DNA of 64,000 nt from Paracoccus aerius (GCF_014656455.1 NZ_BNCL01000003.1:1-64000); one strand, 5' to 3'. Shown: positions 45,253 through 55,965, counted from the first letter of the stretch. Made by a program: numbers and translations. The notes: generated by a model not told the origin, from the sequence alone.

Positions 45253-46521
45253 ATGACCACCATGACCGACCGCAAGAATGCCGCGATCTCTCGCGGGGTG
45301 GGCATGACGACGCAGATCTATGCCGAGCGTGCCGAGAACGCCGAGATCTGGGACAAGGACGGCAACCGCTATATCGACTTTGCCGCTGGGATCGCGGTGG
45401 TGAACACCGGCCACCGCCACCCCAAGGTGGTCGAGGCTGTAAAGGCGCAGCTGGACCGCTTCACCCATACCTGCCACCAGGTCGTGCCATACGAGAACTA
45501 TGTCGCTCTTGCGGAACGGCTGAACAGCCTGGTCCCGGGCGATTTCGAAAAGAAGACGATCTTCGCCACCACCGGCGCCGAGGCGGTGGAAAACGCCATC
45601 AAGATCGCCCGCCATTATACCGGCCGCCCCGGCATCGTCAGCTTTGCGGGCGGGTTTCACGGGCGCACCTTCATGGGCATGGCGCTGACCGGCAAGGTGC
45701 AGCCCTACAAGGCGGGCTTCGGGCCGATGATGCCCGATGTCTGGCACCTGCCCTTCCCGAACCCCTTGCACGGCGTGTCCAAGGAAGACGCGCTGAAGGC
45801 GCTGCAACAACTGTTCAAGGCCGATCTGGAACCGGCGCGCGTGGCCGCCATCATCGTGGAACCCGTGCAGGGCGAAGGCGGGTTCTACGAGGTGCCGCAG
45901 GGCTTCATGGCGGAACTGCGTGCGCTGTGCGACCACCACGGGATGCTTTTGATCGCGGACGAGGTGCAGACCGGCTTTGCCCGCACCGGCAAGCTGTTCG
46001 CGATGGAGCATCACGGCGTCGCCGCCGACCTAGTGACGATGGCCAAGGGGCTTGGCGGCGGGTTGCCCATCAGCGCCGTGACCGGCCGGGCCGCCGTGAT
46101 GGACAGCCCCCATCCCGGCGGCCTCGGCGGCACCTATGCCGGCAACCCGCTGGGCGTGGCGGCGGCCCATGCCGTCCTGGACGTGATCGAGGAAGAAGGC
46201 CTTTGCGACCGCGCCACCCGCCTGGGCCAGCGGCTGAAGCAGCGGCTGGCGGCAGCGCGCGACCAGATCCCCCAGATCGCCGACATCCGCGGCCCCGGCT
46301 TCATGAACGCGGTCGAGTTCAACCTGCCCGGCAGCGACAGCCCCAACCCCGACTTCACCAACAAGGTGTGCGAGGAGGCGCTGAAGCGCGGCCTGATCCT
46401 GCTGACCTGCGGCGTCTACGGCAACGTGGTTCGCTTCCTGGCGCCGCTGACGATCCCGGACGCGGTCTTCGAGGAGGCGCTGGACATCCTGGACGAAAGC
46501 CTGCTGGCGGCGCGGGGGTAG
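45253..46521 (+). CDS. gabT: 4-aminobutyrate aminotransferase
   Basis: PLP class-III aminotransferase moving the amino group of GABA to 2-oxoglutarate. The 422 residues are full length. Cofactor motifs are TTGAEAVENAIKIARHYTGR (about 103-122), LLIADEVQTGFARTG (about 234-248) and the Schiff-base Lys in TMAKGLGGGLPISAV (about 263-277), with GTYAGNPL after it. It could also take 5-aminovalerate. No succinate-semialdehyde dehydrogenase is adjacent. It is divergent from the META-domain gene. Confidence 0.93.
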   Translation: MTTMTDRKNAAISRGVGMTTQIYAERAENAEIWDKDGNRYIDFAAGIAVVNTGHRHPKVVEAVKAQLDRFTHTCHQVVPYENYVALAERLNSLVPGDFEKKTIFATTGAEAVENAIKIARHYTGRPGIVSFAGGFHGRTFMGMALTGKVQPYKAGFGPMMPDVWHLPFPNPLHGVSKEDALKALQQLFKADLEPARVAAIIVEPVQGEGGFYEVPQGFMAELRALCDHHGMLLIADEVQTGFARTGKLFAMEHHGVAADLVTMAKGLGGGLPISAVTGRAAVMDSPHPGGLGGTYAGNPLGVAAAHAVLDVIEEEGLCDRATRLGQRLKQRLAAARDQIPQIADIRGPGFMNAVEFNLPGSDSPNPDFTNKVCEEALKRGLILLTCGVYGNVVRFLAPLTIPDAVFEEALDILDESLLAARG

Positions 46522-46535
46522 GTGGGATCGGGTGC

Positions 46536-46871
46536 ATGGCGGGCATCATCCGGGATATGCTTGCAGACCCGGACATCATGTTCATCGTGGTTGCTGCCTT
46601 GGGTCTGACGATGCTCACGGGGGTTGTTGCGATGTTCCTGCCCGACCGCTTTTGCGGCGGATGGTTGTCAATCATGGCGGTGGTGCAACTAGGGTTGGGG
46701 TTGGCACTGATCTGGGCAGCGCACGCATCACGTGACGACCCAGCTGGCGACATCAGCTATGCTCTTATGACGTTCCTTTCTGCACCTCTGGTCATCGGCG
46801 GGCTGAGTGCCGCATTCATGCGGCTTGGGATCTGGATTTTCTCTCGCCGCGACCGCCGAGAGTGGCCATAA
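46536..46871 (+). CDS. Uncharacterised small membrane protein
   Basis: 111 residues from the ATG at 46536, 14 bases after gabT. Three hydrophobic helices are evident: about 12-35 (MFIVVAALGLTMLTGVVAMF), 42-60 and 75-102, ending in RRDRREWP. I do not recognise the family. GC content is somewhat lower than in neighbouring genes. The ribosome site is weak, so expression is not certain. Confidence 0.55.
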   Translation: MAGIIRDMLADPDIMFIVVAALGLTMLTGVVAMFLPDRFCGGWLSIMAVVQLGLGLALIWAAHASRDDPAGDISYALMTFLSAPLVIGGLSAAFMRLGIWIFSRRDRREWP

Positions 46872-46953
46872 GAACTCTGATCCAAAGTCCTATCTGTAGG
46901 ATGGGGTTGTACCCACCGCAGCGGTCCGGCAAGCAGGCGATGCAAACGCTCCT

Positions 46954-46980
46954 GCCTGCCAGAGTGCGGGCAGGCATTTT
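46954..46980 (+). terminator. Intrinsic terminator before the FMN reductase operon
   Basis: GCCTGCC pairs with GGCAGGC (7 bp) around an 8-base loop, followed by ATTTT. It lies 82 bases past the small membrane protein. The gap 46872-47049 otherwise shows no gene; GCAGGCG at 46934-46940 could compete for pairing. Confidence 0.65.
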
Positions 46981-47049
46981 CGCCTTGTTCTTGACCAAGG
47001 GCGATTGTCTTTAGGGCGCAGCCCGATCAGGAACGCAAGGAACAGCTTT

Positions 47050-47634
47050 ATGGCGGAACGCAAATGCATCGGGGTGATCCTGGGGTCGATCCGGGAAGGG
47101 CGCATCAACGACCGCGTGGCCTTCTGGGTGATCCGCCAGCTGGAACACCACGGCTTTGCCACGCGCACCATCGACCCTGCCGATCCTGGCCTGCTGCCGG
47201 TGCAGACGGGCGATCCTGCGGCCATCCAGCGCCTGCGCGACCGGATGGCGGACCTCGACGGCTTCGTCATCGTGACGCCCGAATACAATCACGCCGAGCC
47301 GGGCCCCCTGAAGACGCTGATCGATTCGGTCACTGCCGAATGGTGGGCGCGGCCCGTGGGGCTGATCGGCTATGGCGGCATCTCGGGCGGGTTGCGCGCG
47401 CTCGAGGCATTGCGCATCATCCTGGCTGAACTGCACACGGTCGCCTTGCGCGACACGGTCAGCTTCACCTCGCCCTGGCGCAAGTTCGACGAACTGGGCC
47501 ATATCACCGATGCCAATGACGCGGCCGCCGCCGAAGCCGCGATGGCGGTCTTTGCGCATCGGCTGGACTGGTGGGCCGATGCCCTGGCCCATGCGCGCCA
47601 TGCCAAGCCCTATGATCCCCGGGATGACGGCTGA
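47050..47634 (+). CDS. NADPH-dependent FMN reductase family protein
   Basis: 194-residue flavodoxin-like reductase. The FMN phosphate loop is GVILGSIREGRINDRVAFW (about 8-26) and the isoalloxazine region is IVTPEYNHAEPGPLKTLID (about 75-93); YGGISGGLRALEALR follows. Relatives reduce quinones, azo dyes, chromate or free FMN. The ATG at 47050 follows AAGGAAC. It leads an operon with an MFS exporter and an ABC-2 exporter, joined by TGATG and ATGA overlaps, which suggests a detoxification unit. Confidence 0.9.
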   Translation: MAERKCIGVILGSIREGRINDRVAFWVIRQLEHHGFATRTIDPADPGLLPVQTGDPAAIQRLRDRMADLDGFVIVTPEYNHAEPGPLKTLIDSVTAEWWARPVGLIGYGGISGGLRALEALRIILAELHTVALRDTVSFTSPWRKFDELGHITDANDAAAAEAAMAVFAHRLDWWADALAHARHAKPYDPRDDG

Positions 47635-48823
47635 TGGACCGGCTGCTGTCCGACCCGCGCAGCTGGGGGCTGATGCTGACGGCGATGCTGACGGTGATGT
47701 CGAACGCAACGATCACCCCCTCGCTTCCGGGGCTGGAGGCCGCCTTCGCCGATGACCCGCTGGCCCCGACCATCACCCGCCTGCTGATCACGGCGCCTTC
47801 GCTGCTGGTGGCCGTTGTCGCGCCGCTGGCGGGGGTGCTGACCGACCGGCTGGGGCGCCGCCGCCCGCTTCTGTGGGGGCTGGTGATCTATGCCGTGGCG
47901 GGAACGGCGGGGCTGTATCTGCCCACGATCGAGGCGATCCTGGCCAGCCGCCTGGCGCTTGGCCTGGGGGTTGCGCTGATCATGACCGCGCAGGCGGCGC
48001 TGATCGGGGATTACTTCGACGGCCCGGCGCGCGGGCGCCTGATGGGATACCAGATGGCCTCGACCAATCTGGGCGGTCTTCTTTTCGTGACGGCCGCAGG
48101 CGCCCTGGCGGCAAGCGATCCCCGGCTGCCCTTTGCGATCTATGCGCTTGCGGTGCCGCTGTTTCCGCTGCTGTGGCGGATCCTGCCCGAGCCGCCGCGC
48201 TTGGGCGGGCGCGAGCATTGTGTGCTGCCGGACCTGCCCGCCGATCCCGGCTGGCGGATGGTCGCGGGCGTCATGGCGGGCGCGGCCGGTCTGACCTTCG
48301 TGATCTTCTATGCCGTGCCCACGCAACTGCCCTATCACCTGGGGGGCATCGGGCTAGACGATCCGCGCCATGCGGGGGCGGTGATGGGGGCGATGATGGC
48401 CTCGGCCGCGGTGATGTCGGTCGTGTCGGGGCTGATCCGGCTGGGGCGGATCGCCACGCCGGTCACGGGCTATGCCTTGCTGGCCCTTGGCTTTGCGGCC
48501 ATCGCCCTGGCGCAGTCGCTGGCGATCGCCATGGCGGGCGCCGCGCTGATCGGCGCGGGCCTGGGCTTCTGCATCCCCACCTTCATCACCGCCGCGCTGA
48601 ACGCGTCGCCTGCGCGCTATCGCGGGCTGGTGTCGGGACTGATCACCTCGGCCATTTTTCTGGGGCAGTTCCTGTCGCCTCTGGCATCGACGCCGCTGGT
48701 GGCCCATCTGGGTTATCCGGGGGCGTTTCTGGCCGGGGCGGCGGGCTTCGTCATCCTGGCCCTGGCGCTTGTCGCGATGCTGCGGCGCCAAGCCCCGGCG
48801 TTGCAAGTGAAAAGGATTTCGGA

Positions 48824-48827
<4 letters not shown>
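47634..48827 (+). CDS. MFS transporter, drug:H+ antiporter type
   Basis: 397 residues, 12 helices. The motif A loop is [16 protein letters not shown] (about 63-78) after helix 2, and [21 protein letters not shown] lies in helix 4, as in DHA1 exporters. An Arg/Glu-rich central loop is near 190. The substrate cannot be told. It starts in the TGATG overlap with the FMN reductase and ends in the ATGA overlap with the ABC ATPase. Confidence 0.9.
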
Positions 48828-49761
<934 letters not shown>

Positions 49762-49765
<4 letters not shown>

Positions 49766-50532
49766 ACGGTGTCAACTGGCCCGGAGTCTGGGCGATCTTT
49801 CATCACGAGATGACGCGGTTCTTCCGCACGATCATGCAGTCCCTGCTGTCGCCGGTCGTGTCCACGGTCCTGTATTTCGTGGTCTTCGGCGCGGCCATCG
49901 GCGGACGAATCCAGTCGGTCGAGGGCGTGGAATACGGCGCCTTCATCGTGCCCGGCCTGATGATGCTGACGATCCTGCAGCAATCGGTCAGCAACGCGAG
50001 CTTCGGCATCTACTTCCCCAAGTTCAGCGGCACGATCTATGAATACCTGGTCTCGCCCGTGGGCTGGATCGAGGTGACGCTGGGCTTCGTGGGCGCGGCC
50101 GCGGCCAAGGCGGTGCTGATCGCCCTGGTGATCCTGCTGACCTCCTTCTTCTTCGTGGGCGTCCATATCCTGCATCCGCTCTGGATGCTGGCCTTCCTGG
50201 TCCTGACCGCCCTGGGCTTCAGCCTTCTGGGCTTCATCATCGGGCTATGGGCGAAGAGCTTCGAGCAGTTGCAGATCGTGCCGATGATGGTGATCACGCC
50301 CCTGGTGTTTCTGGGCGGCGCGTTCTACTCGGCGGACATGCTGCCGCCATTCTGGGAAGGCGTCGCCAAGCTGAACCCGGTCCTTTACCTTGTGTCGGGC
50401 TTTCGCTGGTCCTTTTTCGGCCTTGCGGATGTGCCGGTCGGCGTGTCGCTGGTCGCGGTCGCGCTGATGATCGCGGTCTGCTGCGCGGCGATCCGCTGGA
50501 TCTTCGCGACGGGCTGGCGGCTGCGCGAGTGA
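49762..50532 (+). CDS. ABC-2 type permease (YadH-like)
   Basis: 256 residues with six helices. The amino-terminal amphipathic [20 protein letters not shown] and the signature region [20 protein letters not shown] (about 178-197) are typical for the YadH/NodJ group. It forms the membrane part of the exporter with the preceding ATPase. Its last 288 bases are also open on the opposite strand as the carboxy-terminal extension of the next gene. Confidence 0.93.
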
Positions 50533-50997
50533 ACCCTGCCGCACCAGGCTGTCGCAGATGCGGGCTTGGCGATCCAGCCGGACATATTCGCGGGCGCTGA
50601 TGATGTTCATGTCGATCGACCGGTTCCAGCCGCCGAACCAGCGGTCGCGGATCCCGCCCCGGTAATAGTTGCCCATGATCTGGTCCACATAGGGCGGGAT
50701 GATCTGCGTGTTGGGCAGGCGCGGCGCGTGGAAGCCGATGCGCGCCTTCGGTCCCAAGCAGGCATTGGGCATGGTCGTCAGGATCGTGCAGGCCGACCGG
50801 CAGTATCCCCGGATCCGGACCGTCTTGCCCGACCGGGCAAGGCGTTCGCGCAACTGCACCATCTGCAGCACATTGCCGCCGCGGTGGTTTTCCACATCGA
50901 TGAAGCGCCCGCGCTCGACGATATTGGCGTGGCTGGCGGCGGGGGCCACGGCCATCAGAGCCGCGGCAAGGGTCAGGATCAGGCGAAATCGTGTCAT
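50245..50997 (-). CDS. ClpP-like periplasmic protein (COG3904 type), carboxy terminus antisense to ABC permease
   Basis: 250 residues from the ATG at 50997. A signal peptide (about 1-24) is followed by a domain of about 120 residues that fits exported ClpP/crotonase-fold proteins: [32 protein letters not shown] (candidate Ser in SAC) and [12 protein letters not shown] (candidate His). Homologues end soon after [13 protein letters not shown]. Here the frame stays open for about 98 more residues that lie mainly within the ABC permease gene and are Arg/Asp/His-rich, unlike folded protein. The true end may have been lost, or the extension may be untranslated. Confidence 0.6.
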   Translation of the reverse strand: MTRFRLILTLAAALMAVAPAASHANIVERGRFIDVENHRGGNVLQMVQLRERLARSGKTVRIRGYCRSACTILTTMPNACLGPKARIGFHAPRLPNTQIIPPYVDQIMGNYYRGGIRDRWFGGWNRSIDMNIISAREYVRLDRQARICDSLVRQGSLAQPPARREDPADRRAADRDHQRDRDQRHADRHIRKAEKGPAKARHKVKDRVQLGDAFPEWRQHVRRVERAAQKHQGRDHHHRHDLQLLEALRP

Positions 50998-51076
50998 GGG
51001 GCCATCTTGCCGATTGGTCGCGCAGGGGAAAATCACGTTCAGGCGACGGTGCGATCCGCCGCCTGGCCTTCCAACG

Positions 51077-51172
51077 TCAGCCCAGGCCCGCGGGTTGCGC
51101 CATCACGATATCCGCCAGCACCATCGAGCCCAGAACCAAGCCGATCACGATCCATCCGCCGATCTTCTTCAT
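51077..51172 (-). CDS. Candidate 31-residue single-helix membrane peptide
   Basis: The frame begins MKKIGGWIVIGLVLGSMVLA and ends after QPAGLG with TGA at 51077-51079. It has a positive start and one hydrophobic helix (about 6-25), as expected for a small inner-membrane peptide or a short exported peptide. CAGGGCC lies before the ATG. It lies upstream of the ClpP-like gene on the same strand and may be cotranscribed with it. I do not recognise a family. Confidence 0.45.
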   Translation of the reverse strand: MKKIGGWIVIGLVLGSMVLADIVMAQPAGLG

Positions 51173-51293
51173 GGCCCTGATGATGGGGACGGCCGGGGTT
51201 CATGAAAAGCACGGACTTGCTTGATCGCGCGATTGTGGGGACGGGGCCGTCTCTCCTCTTTTCTGATCGCACCGAATCACCTATTTGCGGCGG

Positions 51294-52670
51294 ATGCACA
51301 TGAACCCGCCCGACCTGCGCCCCGACCTGGCCCGCGCCCGCATTTCCGATGACAGCCTTTTGGGGCGCCGCGAAGGCCAGCCGACCATCGGCATGGTCAG
51401 CCTCGGCTGCCCCAAGGCGCTTGTGGACAGCGAACGCATCCTGACCCGCCTGCGGGCCGAGGGCTATGCGATCAGCCCCGACTACAAGGGCGCGGACGCG
51501 GTGATCGTGAACACCTGCGGCTTCCTGGACAGCGCCAAGGCGGAAAGCCTGGACGCCATCGGCGAGGCGCTGCGCGAGAACGGCAAGGTCCTGGTCACCG
51601 GCTGCCTGGGGGCGGAACCCGAATACATCACCGGCGCCCATCCCAAGGTGCTGGCCGTCACCGGGCCGCACCAATACGAGGCCGTGCTGGACGCGGTCCA
51701 TGCCGCCGTGCCCCCGCAGCCCGATCCCTTCATCGACCTGCTGCCCGCATCGGGCGTCAGCCTGACGCCGCGCCATTACAGCTATCTGAAGATTTCGGAA
51801 GGCTGCAACCACAAGTGCAAGTTCTGCATCATCCCCGACATGCGCGGCCGCCTGGTCAGCCGCCCGGCCCATGCCATCGTCCGCGAGGCGGAAAAGCTGG
51901 TGCAGGCGGGCGTCAGGGAGTTGCTGGTCATCTCGCAGGACACCAGTGCCTATGGGCTTGACCTGCGGCACGCGACGGACCGGGGCCACCGCGCCCATAT
52001 CACCGATCTGGCGCGCGATCTGGGATCGCTGGGGGCCTGGGTGCGGCTGCATTATGTCTATCCCTATCCCCATGTGCGCGACCTGATCCCGCTGATGGCG
52101 GAAGGGCTGGTGCTGCCCTATCTGGACATCCCCCTCCAGCACGCCCACCCGGATGTGCTGCGCCGCATGGCCCGGCCCGCCGCCGCCGCCAGGACCCTGG
52201 ATGAAATCGCCGCCTGGCGTGCGATCTGCCCCGACATGACCCTGCGCTCCACCTTCATCGTCGGCTATCCGGGCGAGACCGAGGCCGAGTTCCAGACCCT
52301 GCTGGACTGGCTGGACGAGGCGCAACTGGATCGCGTCGGTGCCTTCCAGTATGAAAACGTCAAGGGCGCGCGGGCCAACGACCTGCCCGACCATGTGCCT
52401 GCGGACGTGAAGCAGGACCGCTTCGACCGCTTCATGGAAAAGGCCCAGGCCATTTCCGAAGCCAAGCTGGCCACCAAGGTCGGGACGCGCCTAGAGGTGA
52501 TCGTGGACAGCGTGGACGGCGACGGCGCCACTTGCCGCACCAAGGCCGACGCGCCGGAAATCGACGGCAACCTGTTCATCGACGAAGGCTTCGAGACCCT
52601 GAAGCCGGGCGACATCGTGACGGTGACGGTGGACGAGGCGGGCGAATACGACCTGTGGGGCCGCCTGTAG
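51294..52670 (+). CDS. rimO: Ribosomal protein S12 methylthiotransferase
   Basis: Radical-SAM enzyme adding a methylthio group to Asp of ribosomal protein S12. It has about 458 residues. The UPF0004 cluster cysteines lie in [28 protein letters not shown] and [12 protein letters not shown]. The radical-SAM triad is CNHKCKFC (C-x3-C-x2-C), and a TRAM domain ends the protein. [12 protein letters not shown] separates RimO from MiaB. Starts at 51294 and 51300 are equally possible. A GAATC (CcrM site) lies in the upstream gap. Confidence 0.96.
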   Translation: MHMNPPDLRPDLARARISDDSLLGRREGQPTIGMVSLGCPKALVDSERILTRLRAEGYAISPDYKGADAVIVNTCGFLDSAKAESLDAIGEALRENGKVLVTGCLGAEPEYITGAHPKVLAVTGPHQYEAVLDAVHAAVPPQPDPFIDLLPASGVSLTPRHYSYLKISEGCNHKCKFCIIPDMRGRLVSRPAHAIVREAEKLVQAGVRELLVISQDTSAYGLDLRHATDRGHRAHITDLARDLGSLGAWVRLHYVYPYPHVRDLIPLMAEGLVLPYLDIPLQHAHPDVLRRMARPAAAARTLDEIAAWRAICPDMTLRSTFIVGYPGETEAEFQTLLDWLDEAQLDRVGAFQYENVKGARANDLPDHVPADVKQDRFDRFMEKAQAISEAKLATKVGTRLEVIVDSVDGDGATCRTKADAPEIDGNLFIDEGFETLKPGDIVTVTVDEAGEYDLWGRL

Positions 52671-52753
52671 AGGCTGCCACCTTGGCGGTGGCGGCGGTCG
52701 GATCTGTCCGCTAAAGGGTATCGGGAACAGCGAAACCCTGACCGGAGGCCGGT

Positions 52754-53389
52754 TTGACAAGCGCGTCCGATGATCTTCTGGCGACCGCAGGCGCGGCCCG
52801 GTTCGGCACGGTCCTGGCCGACCCGCCCTGGCAGTTCCAGAACCGCACCGGCAAGATGGCCCCCGAGCACAAGCGCCTGTCGCGTTACCCGACGATGACC
52901 CTGGACGAGATCTGCGACCTGCCGGTCAAGGCCGTCGCCGACGCCCGGGCCCACCTGTACCTCTGGGTTCCCAACGCCCTGCTGCCCGAGGGGCTGAGGG
53001 TGATGGACGCCTGGGGCTTCACCTACAAGTCGAACCTGATCTGGTACAAGACCCGCAAGGACGGCGGCCCCGACCGGCGCGGCGTGGGCTTCTATTTCCG
53101 CAACGTGACCGAGATCCTGCTGTTCGGCACGCGCGGCAAGGATGTGCGCACGCTGGATCCTGGCCGCAGCCAGGAAAACATCATCGCCACCCGCAAACGC
53201 GAGCACTCGCGCAAGCCGGATGAGCAATATGACCTGATCGAGGCCTGTTCCTGGGGTCCCCGGCTTGAAATGTTCGCCCGCGGGCCGCGCAAGAACTGGA
53301 CTGTCTGGGGCAACCAGGCCGAGGATTACCGGCCCGACTGGCCCACCTATTCCAACCACTCGCAAAGCAGCCTGGTGAAGGCGCCGTGA
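52754..53389 (+). CDS. MT-A70 family adenine methyltransferase, no cognate nuclease adjacent
   Basis: 211 residues. The catalytic DPPW is in VLADPPWQFQNRTGK (about 20-34). AHLYLWVPNALLPEGLRVMD and ENIIATRKREHSRKPDEQYD (the HSxKP motif) are MT-A70 features, and LEMFARGPRKNWTVWGNQ closes the domain. Members methylate N6 of adenine in DNA or RNA, and many bacterial ones come from phages or gene-transfer agents. The TTG start has GGAGG 5 bases upstream. It overlaps the sulfotransferase gene by GTGA. Confidence 0.9.
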   Translation: MTSASDDLLATAGAARFGTVLADPPWQFQNRTGKMAPEHKRLSRYPTMTLDEICDLPVKAVADARAHLYLWVPNALLPEGLRVMDAWGFTYKSNLIWYKTRKDGGPDRRGVGFYFRNVTEILLFGTRGKDVRTLDPGRSQENIIATRKREHSRKPDEQYDLIEACSWGPRLEMFARGPRKNWTVWGNQAEDYRPDWPTYSNHSQSSLVKAP

Positions 53390-54252
53390 GCAGCCTGGGC
53401 ACAGTCATGGATCCCGCGGGCCAGCCGCGCAAGCCGGGCGCGCTATGCATCGGCGCGCAAAAGGCGGGAACAAGCTGGCTGGCGCAGATGCTGGGCCAGC
53501 ACCCGCAGATCTGGATCCCTCCGTTCAAGGAGGTGCAGTATTTCAACCACCTGTTCATCCCCGAGCATCGCAGATGGATCGACTGGCATTACCGCCAGAA
53601 GCCCCAGGAAATCCGCGACCGCCACGCGAAACGCGGCATCCCGGTTCCGCCGGAACTGGATGTCTATCTGAACGGCGTCACGCGCGGGAAGATGTTCCAC
53701 AACCAGTGGTACAAGCGCGTCTTCGCCCCGGCGCCGCCTGTCGCGATGCCGATGGACTTCACGCCGGAATATTCGACCCTGCCGGACGAGGGCGTGGATC
53801 ATGTCGCGGGCTTCCTGCCCAAGGCCCGTGTCATCTACCTGATCCGCCACCCGGTCGACCGCGCCGTGTCGCAACTGCGCATGAACCTCGCGCGAGAGAG
53901 GCGCCGCCCAGAAACGCTGGCCGACTGGATGGCGGAAATCGACAACCCGGTGCTTTACGACCGCGGCGACTACGCCACCTACCTTCCCCGCTGGCAGGCG
54001 CGATATCCTGACATGCTGGTCCTGCCCTTCGGCCGCATCGCCCGCGACCCGCAAGGGGTGATGGATACGGTCGAGGCTTACCTGGGCATCGGGCCCTGGC
54101 TGTATTCCAACATCGCCGAAAAGGTCTTCGCCAGCCGCAATCCCGTCCAGCCGCCGCCCGAGGCTGTTGCCGCGCTAGAGGACCGCATGGCCCCGCAACT
54201 GGCCTTTCTGGCCGACCACCTGGGCGCGGATTTCGTGGCCCGGACGCGCTGA
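53386..54252 (+). CDS. Sulfotransferase family protein
   Basis: 288 residues from a GTG in the GTGA overlap. The PAPS 5'-phosphosulfate loop CIGAQKAGTSWLAQML (about 21-36) and the 3'-phosphate site VIYLIRHPVDRAVSQLRM (about 150-167) are both intact. It resembles heparan-sulfate-type bacterial sulfotransferases acting on surface glycans or small metabolites. The acceptor is unknown. Two GT61 enzymes 2-5 kb away are possible partners. No PAPS-synthesis gene is in the window. Confidence 0.88.
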   Translation: MSSLGTVMDPAGQPRKPGALCIGAQKAGTSWLAQMLGQHPQIWIPPFKEVQYFNHLFIPEHRRWIDWHYRQKPQEIRDRHAKRGIPVPPELDVYLNGVTRGKMFHNQWYKRVFAPAPPVAMPMDFTPEYSTLPDEGVDHVAGFLPKARVIYLIRHPVDRAVSQLRMNLARERRRPETLADWMAEIDNPVLYDRGDYATYLPRWQARYPDMLVLPFGRIARDPQGVMDTVEAYLGIGPWLYSNIAEKVFASRNPVQPPPEAVAALEDRMAPQLAFLADHLGADFVARTR

Positions 54253-54309
54253 CCTTTCGCAGCGCCGCGCTTTCCCCTAAATAGCACCCAAAGTTTGCAG
54301 GAGATTCCG

Positions 54310-55965
54310 ATGGCGTCCTATCAGTTCGTCTACCACATGGACGGCGTGTCCAAGACCTATCCCGGCGGCAAGAAGGTGTTCGAGAACATCCACCTGAACT
54401 TCCTGCCGGGCGTCAAGATCGGCGTGGTGGGCGTGAACGGCGCCGGTAAATCCACCCTTCTCAAGGTGATGGCCGGCCTCGACAAGGATTTCCAGGGCGA
54501 GGCCTGGGCTGCCAAGGGCGCCAAGGTCGGCTATCTGTCCCAGGAGCCCTGGCTGGATCCGCAGCTGAACGTGCGCGGCAACGTCATGGAGGGCGTCAAG
54601 GCCAAGCAGGCCAAGCTGGACCGCTATAACGAACTGGCGATGAACTATTCCGACGAGACCGCCGACGAGATGGCGCGTCTCCAGGACGAGATCGACGCCG
54701 AGAACCTTTGGGAACTGGACAACCAGGTCGATATCGCGATGGAGGCGCTGCGCTGCCCGCCCGACGACGCCGATGTCGAAACGCTGTCGGGCGGCGAGCG
54801 CCGCCGCGTGGCGCTGTGCAAGCTGCTGCTCGAGGCGCCCGACATGCTGCTGCTGGACGAACCGACCAACCACCTGGACGCGGAAACCATTGCCTGGCTG
54901 CAAAAGCACCTGATCGACTACAAGGGCACGATCCTGACCGTGACCCACGACCGCTATTTCCTGGACGACATCACCAGCTGGATCCTGGAACTGGAACGCG
55001 GCCGCGGCCTGCCGCATGAGGGCAATTATTCCAGCTGGCTGGAAGCCAAGGCCAAGCGGGTCGCCCAGGAAGCGCGCGAGGACAAGGCCAAGCAGAAGGC
55101 CATGGAAAAGGAACTGGAATGGATCCGCGCCGGCGCCAAGGCCCGGCAGGCGAAATCCAAGGCCCGGATCTCGGCCTATAACAAGATGGCCGACGAATCG
55201 GTCAAGGACCTGGTCGGCAAGGCCCAGATCGTCATCCCGCACGGCCCGCGCCTTGGCGGCAAGGTGCTGGAGGTCGAGGGCCTGAAGAAGCACATGGGCG
55301 ACAAGCTGCTGATCGAGGATCTGTCCTTCAGCCTGCCGCCCGGCGGCATCATCGGCGTGATCGGCCCCAACGGCGCGGGCAAGTCCACGCTGTTCAAGAT
55401 GATCACCGGCCAGGAGGCGCCAGACGAGGGCACCATCACCGTGGGCGAGACGGTGAAGATGTCCTATGTGGACCAGTCGCGCGACAGCCTGGACCCGGAA
55501 AAGACCGTGTGGGAGGAAATCTCGGGCGGGGCCGAGGTGATCGAACTGGGCGACGCTCAGGTCAACAGCCGCAACTATGTGGGCTCGTTCAACTTCAAGG
55601 GCGGCGACCAGCAGAAGAAGGTGGGCCTGCTGTCGGGCGGTGAACGCAACCGCGTCCACATGGCCAAGCTGCTGAAGTCAGGCGGCAACCTGCTGCTGCT
55701 GGACGAACCAACCAACGACCTGGACGTGGAAACCCTGCAGGCCCTGGAGGCCGCGATCGAGAACTTCGCCGGCTGCGCGATCATCATCTCGCACGACCGC
55801 TTCTTCCTCGACCGGCTGTGCACGCATATCCTGGCCTTCGAAGGGGACGCCCATGTCGAGTTCTTCGAGGGCAACTTCGAGGATTACGAAAAGGACAAGG
55901 TCCGCCGCCTGGGCCCGGACAGCATCGAGCCGAAGCGGGTGAAGTACAAGAAGTTCACGCGCTAA
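54310..55965 (+). CDS. ettA: Energy-dependent translational throttle protein EttA (ABC-F)
   Basis: 551-residue cytoplasmic ABC-F protein that binds the ribosomal E site and gates elongation by ATP level. Two ATPase domains: Walker A GVNGAGKST and GPNGAGKST, signatures LSGGERRRVALCK and LSGGERNRVHMAK, Walker B LLLDEPTNHLDAET and LLLDEPTNDLDVET. The interdomain linker (about 240-320) is Lys/Ala/Glu-rich and charged. The ATG at 54310 follows GGAGATT. Length and linker are those of EttA rather than Uup or YheS. Confidence 0.96.
   Translation: MASYQFVYHMDGVSKTYPGGKKVFENIHLNFLPGVKIGVVGVNGAGKSTLLKVMAGLDKDFQGEAWAAKGAKVGYLSQEPWLDPQLNVRGNVMEGVKAKQAKLDRYNELAMNYSDETADEMARLQDEIDAENLWELDNQVDIAMEALRCPPDDADVETLSGGERRRVALCKLLLEAPDMLLLDEPTNHLDAETIAWLQKHLIDYKGTILTVTHDRYFLDDITSWILELERGRGLPHEGNYSSWLEAKAKRVAQEAREDKAKQKAMEKELEWIRAGAKARQAKSKARISAYNKMADESVKDLVGKAQIVIPHGPRLGGKVLEVEGLKKHMGDKLLIEDLSFSLPPGGIIGVIGPNGAGKSTLFKMITGQEAPDEGTITVGETVKMSYVDQSRDSLDPEKTVWEEISGGAEVIELGDAQVNSRNYVGSFNFKGGDQQKKVGLLSGGERNRVHMAKLLKSGGNLLLLDEPTNDLDVETLQALEAAIENFAGCAIIISHDRFFLDRLCTHILAFEGDAHVEFFEGNFEDYEKDKVRRLGPDSIEPKRVKYKKFTR

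Noticed and set aside
46872..47049. A small RNA or riboswitch before the FMN reductase
   Set aside because: Only the terminator hairpin is clear; I could not match an FMN or other riboswitch core.
52676..52692. GCCACC-N5-GGTGGC hairpin after rimO as a terminator
   Set aside because: No T-run follows and the stem is only 6 bp, so it is not called a terminator.
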